Shown here: piece by piece, positions 59,469 to 64,000 of the stretch
How positions within the stretch are numbered: the first letter of the stretch is position 1
Layout of the letters: every line of letters begins with the position of its first letter
Assembly: GCF_008905045.1 (NCBI RefSeq)
Contig: NZ_VWMY01000011.1
Location: 87,613 to 151,612, forward strand
Origin: Streptomyces albicerus
GTDB taxonomy: Bacteria; Actinomycetota; Actinomycetes; Streptomycetales; Streptomycetaceae
Reading direction: 5' to 3'
DNA: 64,000 nucleotides
Position numbers and translations under genes: made by a program
Notes under the pieces: generated by a model
What the model saw: only the letters and a program-made list of their open reading frames with translations
Database searches by the model: none
Told to the model about the DNA's origin: nothing

Positions 59469-61688
59469 ATGGGCAGAGGTCTGCTTTCGCTGGTTCTCGC
59501 CGCGGTCACTGGTGCCGCGTTACTCACGGCACCGGCGGCCGCCGCACCGCCTCCCCCGCCAACGGACGTGTACCGACCGGTTCGTGGGCCGTCCGCCCCG
59601 GCGGAGTACCGCTACCTCCAGAAGACCCTGCCGGGCGAGTCCATCCCGCGCCACGCGCATGACCTCGCCGCGGAGCAGGCCCGGGAACTACCCGCCGTCG
59701 GCGGGCGCTGGAAGGGCGTCGGCCCCACCAACATCGGCGGGCGGATCGTCTCCCTCGCGCTCGACCCGAAGCGAGCCGACACCCTGTACGCGGCGGCCGC
59801 GAGCGGCGGGCTGTGGCGCAGCACGGACGCCGGGGCGACGTTCCACTCGGTGTGGCCCGACAGTTGGACGCAGGCCATGGGTGCGGTCGCCACCGCCCCG
59901 GACGGCACCCTGTACGTGGGCACCGGTGAGCCCAATCCGGGCGGCGGCAGCATCACGTACGAGGGGACGGGCCTGTACCGCAGCAAGGACGGCGGCCGGA
60001 CCTGGACGCCGCTCGGCCTGCGCGACTCCGGTGCGATCAGCGCCATCACCATCGACCCGGCCAACCCCCGCCGCATCTACGTCGCCGCCGCGGGATCGCT
60101 GTACAACGGCGGCGGCGACCGGGGCGTGTACCGCTCCGAGGACGGCGGCGCCACCTGGGAACGAATCCTCGCCGGCGCCAACGAGTTCACCGGCGCCACC
60201 GAGATCGTGGTGGACGGCGACCGGATGTACGCAGTGCTGTGGGACCACCGCCGCCGCCCCGATCTGCGGACGTACGGCGGTGCGGGCTCCGGCGTCTTCC
60301 GCAGCACAGACGGCGGCGAGACCTGGCAACGGCTCGGCGGCGGCCTGCCCGCCCAGGGCCCCGACGTGGGACGCATCGGGCTGGCCGTCGCGGGCGACCG
60401 GCTCTATGCGATCGCCAACAAGTCCAACGGCTCCTTCGAGGGCTTCTACGCCTCCACCGACAGCGGCGAAAGCTGGACCCGCACACCGGCCAACGAGGAT
60501 CTCACCAACTCGCAGTCCAGCTTCGGCTGGTGGTTCGGCAAGGTGTGGATCGACCCCCGGAACACCGAGCACGTACACGTGGCCGGGGTCGCCCTGCTGA
60601 CCACGAAGGACGGCGGCGCCACCTGGAGCGCCGACGACACGAGCATGCACGTCGACCACCACGCCATGGTGTGGGACCCGCGACGCCCCGGCCGCGTCTA
60701 CCTCGGCAACGACGGCGGCGTCTACCGCTCCGACTCCGACGGCGACGGCGGCTGGGTCAAGTCCCGCCACCAGCCGTACACCCAGCTCTACAGCGCGGCG
60801 ATCACCCCGCAGGACACCACCCGCATCTCCGGCGGATCCCAGGACAACGGCTCGCTGCGCTCCTGGGGCGGGGAGCAGTTCAACGAGTACCTCGGCGGCG
60901 ACGGCGAGGAGAACCTGATCAACCCGACCGACGCGAACAACGTCTTCGCCTGCTACCAGTACGGCAACTGCTTCCGCTCCACCGACGGCGGCGACACGCT
61001 CACGTACTTCGGCGACAGGACGACGTACCAACGCCGCAACTGGTTCACGCCGGTGGTCTTCGACCCGCGCGACCCGAAGATCCTCTACTACGGCTCCGAG
61101 GTCCTCAACCGCTCCACGGACGGCGGCGAGACCTGGCAGCCCATCAGCCCCGACCTGTCCGGCGGCCCGGGCCCCGACCCCCTGTACGCCAACTACGGCA
61201 CCATCACCTCGATCGCCCCGGCGGGCGACGGACGCACCGTGTACGCCGGCACGGACGACGGACGCGTCTGGGTAACCAAAGACCTCGGGGCGACCTGGAC
61301 GAAGCTGGCCGAGGGGCGCCCCTGGGTGACCCGCGTGGTCGTGGACCCGAAGAACCCGAACCGGGTCTGGACCACGCACTCGGGCTACCGTGCCGGCTCC
61401 CCGCTCCCCCACGTCTACGGCAGCACCGACGGCGGCAGGCACTGGCGGAACCTGTCGGGCAACCTCCCGGCGGCGCCCGTCAACGACCTCGTCGTCGCCC
61501 GGGGCGGCGCCCTGTACATCGCCACCGACCAGGGCGTGTTCACCAGCGTCACGGGCGGCGGCCGCTGGCTGCGCCTCGGACACGGCATGCCGCAGGTGCC
61601 GGTCGACGACATCGAGTACGACGCGGGCCACCGCCGCCTCGTAGCCGCCACGTTCGGCAGAGGCTTCTACGAACTGACCACTGCCTGA
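59469..61688 (+). CDS. Secreted beta-propeller protein (BNR / VPS10 / GH74-like)
   Basis: The 739-residue protein has a Sec signal peptide (LLSLVLAAVTGAALLTAPAAAA) and many Asp-box/BNR repeats of the form SxDGGxTW: STDAGATF, SKDGGRTWTP, SEDGGATWER, STDGGETWQR, STDSGESWTR, TKDGGATWS, STDGGDTL, STDGGETWQP, TKDLGATWT and STDGGRHWRN. This makes two seven-bladed propellers, as in sortilin-like proteins and xyloglucanase GH74. The catalytic acids of GH74 were not checked. It is monocistronic with a strong hairpin after it. Likely carbohydrate or protein binding at the cell surface. Confidence 0.93.
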   Translation: MGRGLLSLVLAAVTGAALLTAPAAAAPPPPPTDVYRPVRGPSAPAEYRYLQKTLPGESIPRHAHDLAAEQARELPAVGGRWKGVGPTNIGGRIVSLALDPKRADTLYAAAASGGLWRSTDAGATFHSVWPDSWTQAMGAVATAPDGTLYVGTGEPNPGGGSITYEGTGLYRSKDGGRTWTPLGLRDSGAISAITIDPANPRRIYVAAAGSLYNGGGDRGVYRSEDGGATWERILAGANEFTGATEIVVDGDRMYAVLWDHRRRPDLRTYGGAGSGVFRSTDGGETWQRLGGGLPAQGPDVGRIGLAVAGDRLYAIANKSNGSFEGFYASTDSGESWTRTPANEDLTNSQSSFGWWFGKVWIDPRNTEHVHVAGVALLTTKDGGATWSADDTSMHVDHHAMVWDPRRPGRVYLGNDGGVYRSDSDGDGGWVKSRHQPYTQLYSAAITPQDTTRISGGSQDNGSLRSWGGEQFNEYLGGDGEENLINPTDANNVFACYQYGNCFRSTDGGDTLTYFGDRTTYQRRNWFTPVVFDPRDPKILYYGSEVLNRSTDGGETWQPISPDLSGGPGPDPLYANYGTITSIAPAGDGRTVYAGTDDGRVWVTKDLGATWTKLAEGRPWVTRVVVDPKNPNRVWTTHSGYRAGSPLPHVYGSTDGGRHWRNLSGNLPAAPVNDLVVARGGALYIATDQGVFTSVTGGGRWLRLGHGMPQVPVDDIEYDAGHRRLVAATFGRGFYELTTA

Positions 61689-61702
61689 GCCGATTGCCCA
61701 CT

Positions 61703-61738
61703 CCGGGTGTCCCGCCCACCGATGGGCGGGACACCCGG
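61703..61738. terminator. Strong hairpin terminator
   Basis: Perfect 16-bp arms (CCGGGTGTCCCGCCCA, 61703-61718, complement 61723-61738) with a CCGA tetraloop, 15 bases after the propeller gene and before the convergent sigma factor. Confidence 0.88.
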
Positions 61739-61872
61739 ACATCCGCGCCGCCGACTCGTCGACGGCCGGGAACGTCCAGGGAAGCGGGCGGATTGGAGGC
61801 AGCCCATCCGCTCTCAGGGACAGGGGCCATCAGGCGGACAAATGAGCCAGGTTGCACGATGGGGCATGAGCC

Positions 61873-62883
61873 CTAGTCTCGGAGCGTTCGGGACAGCCCG
61901 AACAGTGGGAAGAGGCTGTTGTCGCCGAAGCGGGTGATGGCCGAGATCCGGTCGTCTTCCAAGGTGAGTACCACCAGGCCGTAGGCGTGCGCGATGGGGC
62001 TGTGGCGATCGCGGAGGTAACAGCCGAACGCCGGCTGAGCGTTCGCGCGCGTGGGGACCAGCCGGAGCGCCTGCCCGTCCCACCAGGGGCGGGTCCGGTA
62101 GAACCGGGCGATCGCCGCGTGTCCCTGGTACTCAAGGGGCTCGGGCGGCATCGTCAGCCATGCGGCGTCGGTCAGCAGCGCGATGAGCCGGTCGACGTCG
62201 GAGTTCTCCATCGCGTCCACGAACCGCCCGACGAGCTCGCGTTCACGCGGTGAGCGTGGCAGCGGCGCCCGGTCGCGCGCGGGAAGCCGGCCGTCCAGGG
62301 CGGTACGCGCCCGCTGCAGGGCGCTGTTCACCGAGACGCCACTGCTGTCCAGCAGATCGGCCACTTCGGCCGCGCGGAAGCCGAGCACGTCGCGCAGCAC
62401 CAGTACCGCGCGCTGCCGGGGCGACAAACGCTGGAGTCCGGCCACGAACGCGAGCGCCAGCGCCTCCCTCGTTTCGTAGCGGGCCTCCGGTCCCGGGGCG
62501 GTGTCCGGCAGGTCCTCCAGCAGGGCGTCCGGGTAGGGCTCGAACCAGGTCGGTTCGGAGCGGTGCGTGGGCTCGGGCACATCGAGCGGAGGGCGGGCCG
62601 GGTGCTCAGGCTGCGGTCGGCGGCCCTTGTCGCGCAGCGCGTTCAGGCAGCGGTTGGTCGCGATGCGGTACAGCCAGGCACGTACGGAGGCCCGCCCCTG
62701 GAATCCCCCGAGCCCGCGCCAGGCGGCCAGGAGGGTCTCTTGCACCGTGTCCTCCGCGTCCTGCACGGAGCCGAGGATTCGGTAGCAGTGCAGCTGGAGC
62801 TCGCGCCGGTAGGGCTCGGTGAGCTCGCGGAACGCTTCCCCGTCCCCCGCTCGCGCACGGACCAGGGTTGATTCGGTCACCAC
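61873..62883 (-). CDS. ECF sigma factor, SigG-like, with SnoaL-type C-terminal domain
   Basis: The 336-residue protein has region 2 (LHCYRILGSVQDAEDTVQETLLAAWRGL, FQGRASVRAWLYRIATNRCLNALRD), a long linker with PTWFEPYPDALLEDLPD, region 4 (LSPRQRAVLVLRDVLGFRAAEVADLLDSSGVSVNSALQRAR) and a C-terminal domain of the SnoaL type (LVGRFVDAMENSDVDRLIALLTDAAWLTMPP). It is of the SigG/SigX5-like family. It is divergent from the short-chain dehydrogenase gene, a possible target. GTG 62883 and GTG 62880 are both possible starts. Confidence 0.87.
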   Translation of the reverse strand: MVTESTLVRARAGDGEAFRELTEPYRRELQLHCYRILGSVQDAEDTVQETLLAAWRGLGGFQGRASVRAWLYRIATNRCLNALRDKGRRPQPEHPARPPLDVPEPTHRSEPTWFEPYPDALLEDLPDTAPGPEARYETREALALAFVAGLQRLSPRQRAVLVLRDVLGFRAAEVADLLDSSGVSVNSALQRARTALDGRLPARDRAPLPRSPRERELVGRFVDAMENSDVDRLIALLTDAAWLTMPPEPLEYQGHAAIARFYRTRPWWDGQALRLVPTRANAQPAFGCYLRDRHSPIAHAYGLVVLTLEDDRISAITRFGDNSLFPLFGLSRTLRD

Positions 62884-63019
62884 GGCATCCTCGCCTCTCT
62901 CAGTCGTCCTCCAGGTAAGGACACCGTCCGGCCCCGAAAGTCATCGGTGAGTTCCTCCGGGCCGTCGTGTCTCAACAAACGACCGCATTTCCAGGCAAGG
63001 ACAAAGGGAGATCGTCATC

Positions 63020-63748
63020 ATGGCGAGCATCGCGGACAGCACAGTTCTGGTGACCGGGGGCAATCGCGGCATCGGGCAGGCGTTGGTCGAGGAGGCCTTG
63101 AGGAGGGGCGCGAAGCGGGTGTATGCCGGTACGCGCGCGCCGCTGGCTCACTCGGACGGGCGCGTCACGCCCCTGGCTCTGGATGTGACCGACACGGCGC
63201 AGTTGCGACGAGCCGTCGACGAGGTCGGATCACTTGATGTCCTCGTCAACAATGCCGGCCTCTCGCTCTTCGACGACCTGAGTGATCGTGCCGTCCTGGA
63301 ACGGCACCTCGCTGTCAACCTCTTCGGTACCTACGACGTGACGCAGGCGTTCCTGCCGCTGCTGACGCGTTCTCGGGGAGCCGTTGTCAACAACCTGTCG
63401 CTGAACTCCCTCGCCCCCTTGCCACTCATTCCGGCCTACTCGGTCTCGAAGGCGGCCGCGTTCTCCCTGACGCAATCCCTGCGCGCCCTGCTCGCCGGAC
63501 GGGGCGTCAGCGTTCATGCCGTCCTGACCGGTCCCGTGGACACCGACATGGTCCGAGACATCGACGTACCGAAGGCCTCCGCGGAGTCCGTCGCGCGAGC
63601 GATCTTCGACGGGGTGGAGAAGGACGAAGAGGACATCTTCCCCGATCCCCTTTCCGAGTGCATGGCCGAGGGCTGGCGAGGCGGTGTGGCGAAGGCGCTG
63701 GAGCTGCAGTTGGCGGCGCTCGCGGCAGCAGAGCATGCCAAATACTGA
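63020..63748 (+). CDS. Short-chain dehydrogenase/reductase (SDR)
   Basis: The 242-residue classical SDR has VLVTGGNRGIGQAL (TGxxxGIG), LDVLVNNAGLSLFD (NNAG), Ser in VVNNLSLNSLAP and YSVSK as the catalytic Tyr/Lys. It uses NAD(P)H to reduce a carbonyl or oxidise an alcohol. The ATG follows AGGGAG. It is divergent from the sigma gene, 136 bases away. Substrate unknown. Confidence 0.92.
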   Translation: MASIADSTVLVTGGNRGIGQALVEEALRRGAKRVYAGTRAPLAHSDGRVTPLALDVTDTAQLRRAVDEVGSLDVLVNNAGLSLFDDLSDRAVLERHLAVNLFGTYDVTQAFLPLLTRSRGAVVNNLSLNSLAPLPLIPAYSVSKAAAFSLTQSLRALLAGRGVSVHAVLTGPVDTDMVRDIDVPKASAESVARAIFDGVEKDEEDIFPDPLSECMAEGWRGGVAKALELQLAALAAAEHAKY

Positions 63749-63781
63749 GCAGGAGACTCGGTGGGCAGAGGGGCCGGTGGC

Positions 63782-63930
63782 GTGACGAGCAGGAGGACAT
63801 CCGGGACGGCGGCCGCGCTGACGGTGACGCTCGGGCTCGCCGCCGTGTCCTGGGTCGTCACGGTCCGGTGGATGCACGGGACGATGGACCGGGCATCTCG
63901 ACGCGGCTCGGACGCACTCAGCGGTGATCG
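63782..63930 (+). pseudogene. Decayed DUF2182-like membrane protein
   Basis: The frame from GTG 63782 encodes ALTVTLGLAAVSWVVTVRWMHGTMDR, like the first span and MxGMDMG-type motif of DUF2182 proteins. The following GISTRLG, expected next, is read in another frame, after which a stop is reached. The rest of the protein is absent and a hairpin follows. So it is a truncated and frameshifted remnant. Confidence 0.45.
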
Positions 63931-63977
63931 GGCCGGACGGGAGAGAGTGCGGCATCGGTGTCGCCTGCCTCCCGCTG

Positions 63978-64000
63978 TGCCGCAGCCCCGGGCTGCGGCA
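63978..64000. terminator. Hairpin at the right edge
   Basis: TGCCGCAGCC (63978-63987) and GGCTGCGGCA (63991-64000) form a perfect 10-bp stem around three bases, ending at the window edge. It may end the SDR unit or belong to a gene beyond the edge. Confidence 0.6.

Noticed and set aside
59688..61742. 684-codon minus-strand open frame over the propeller gene
   Set aside because: Antisense of the BNR-repeat gene; Val/Ala/Gly-rich low complexity, explained by high third-position GC.

Overview
The window looks like chromosomal DNA of a Streptomyces or close relative. Base composition is very high in G+C, many starts are GTG, genes in operons overlap by ATGA or GTGA, Tat and lipoprotein leaders are common, and the gene families (PucR, DHA2 exporters, SnoaL-tailed ECF sigma factors, terpene synthase with P450) are typical of that genus. 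I saw no tRNA, rRNA, CRISPR array or replication origin. All calls come from reading the sequence; no database search was run.

Layout. Bases 1-6.7 kb: a serine hydrolase, a RibD-like reductase, a PucR regulator, a flavin/F420 oxidoreductase and several gene scars (IS3-type, LysR, S41 peptidase, a 21-bp repeat tract). 6.9-8.5 kb: an IS110-family insertion sequence. 8.7-15 kb: a membrane pseudokinase, a ComB-like phosphatase, a VanX-like dipeptidase and a hydrolase/exporter operon. 15.3-23.7 kb: a translationally coupled operon for a partial complex I (nuoA, a degenerate NuoB/NuoD-like fusion with a His-Gly repeat linker, then nuoH, J, K, L, M, N), without C, E, F, G or I.

24-30 kb: a DHA2 exporter whose upstream region carries three CsoR-like C-tract/G-tract palindromes, then two small His/Cys-rich membrane proteins, a cysteine-synthase-like PLP enzyme and a second exporter. 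Together these suggest a metal- or thiol-linked function. 30-33 kb: a DHA2 exporter and a divergent TetR gene sharing a nested palindromic operator. 34-36.6 kb: a P450/sesquiterpene synthase operon followed by a broken gene that may be a prenyl synthase. 37-41 kb: a RibD-like reductase, a NodB deacetylase lipoprotein, a small membrane protein and a two-component system.

41-47 kb: two ECF41-like sigma modules. One is paired with a carboxymuconolactone decarboxylase-type protein and has a matching promoter upstream; the other is paired with an NDH-2-like flavoprotein. They flank a luciferase-like oxidoreductase and a Tn3 transposase scar. 47-51 kb: a VOC protein, an ArsR/SRPBCC pair with a perfect palindrome at the start, and aminopeptidase N. 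51-57 kb: a sugar ABC importer (binding protein and two permeases, no ATPase) divergent from a DeoR repressor and a GH4 glycosidase. 57-64 kb: an acyl-CoA ligase, a secreted beta-propeller protein, an ECF sigma factor, a short-chain dehydrogenase and a decayed DUF2182-like gene.

Overall this is an accessory-rich stretch: regulators sit next to the enzymes or exporters they probably control, and at least eight broken genes or mobile-element scars lie between working operons.
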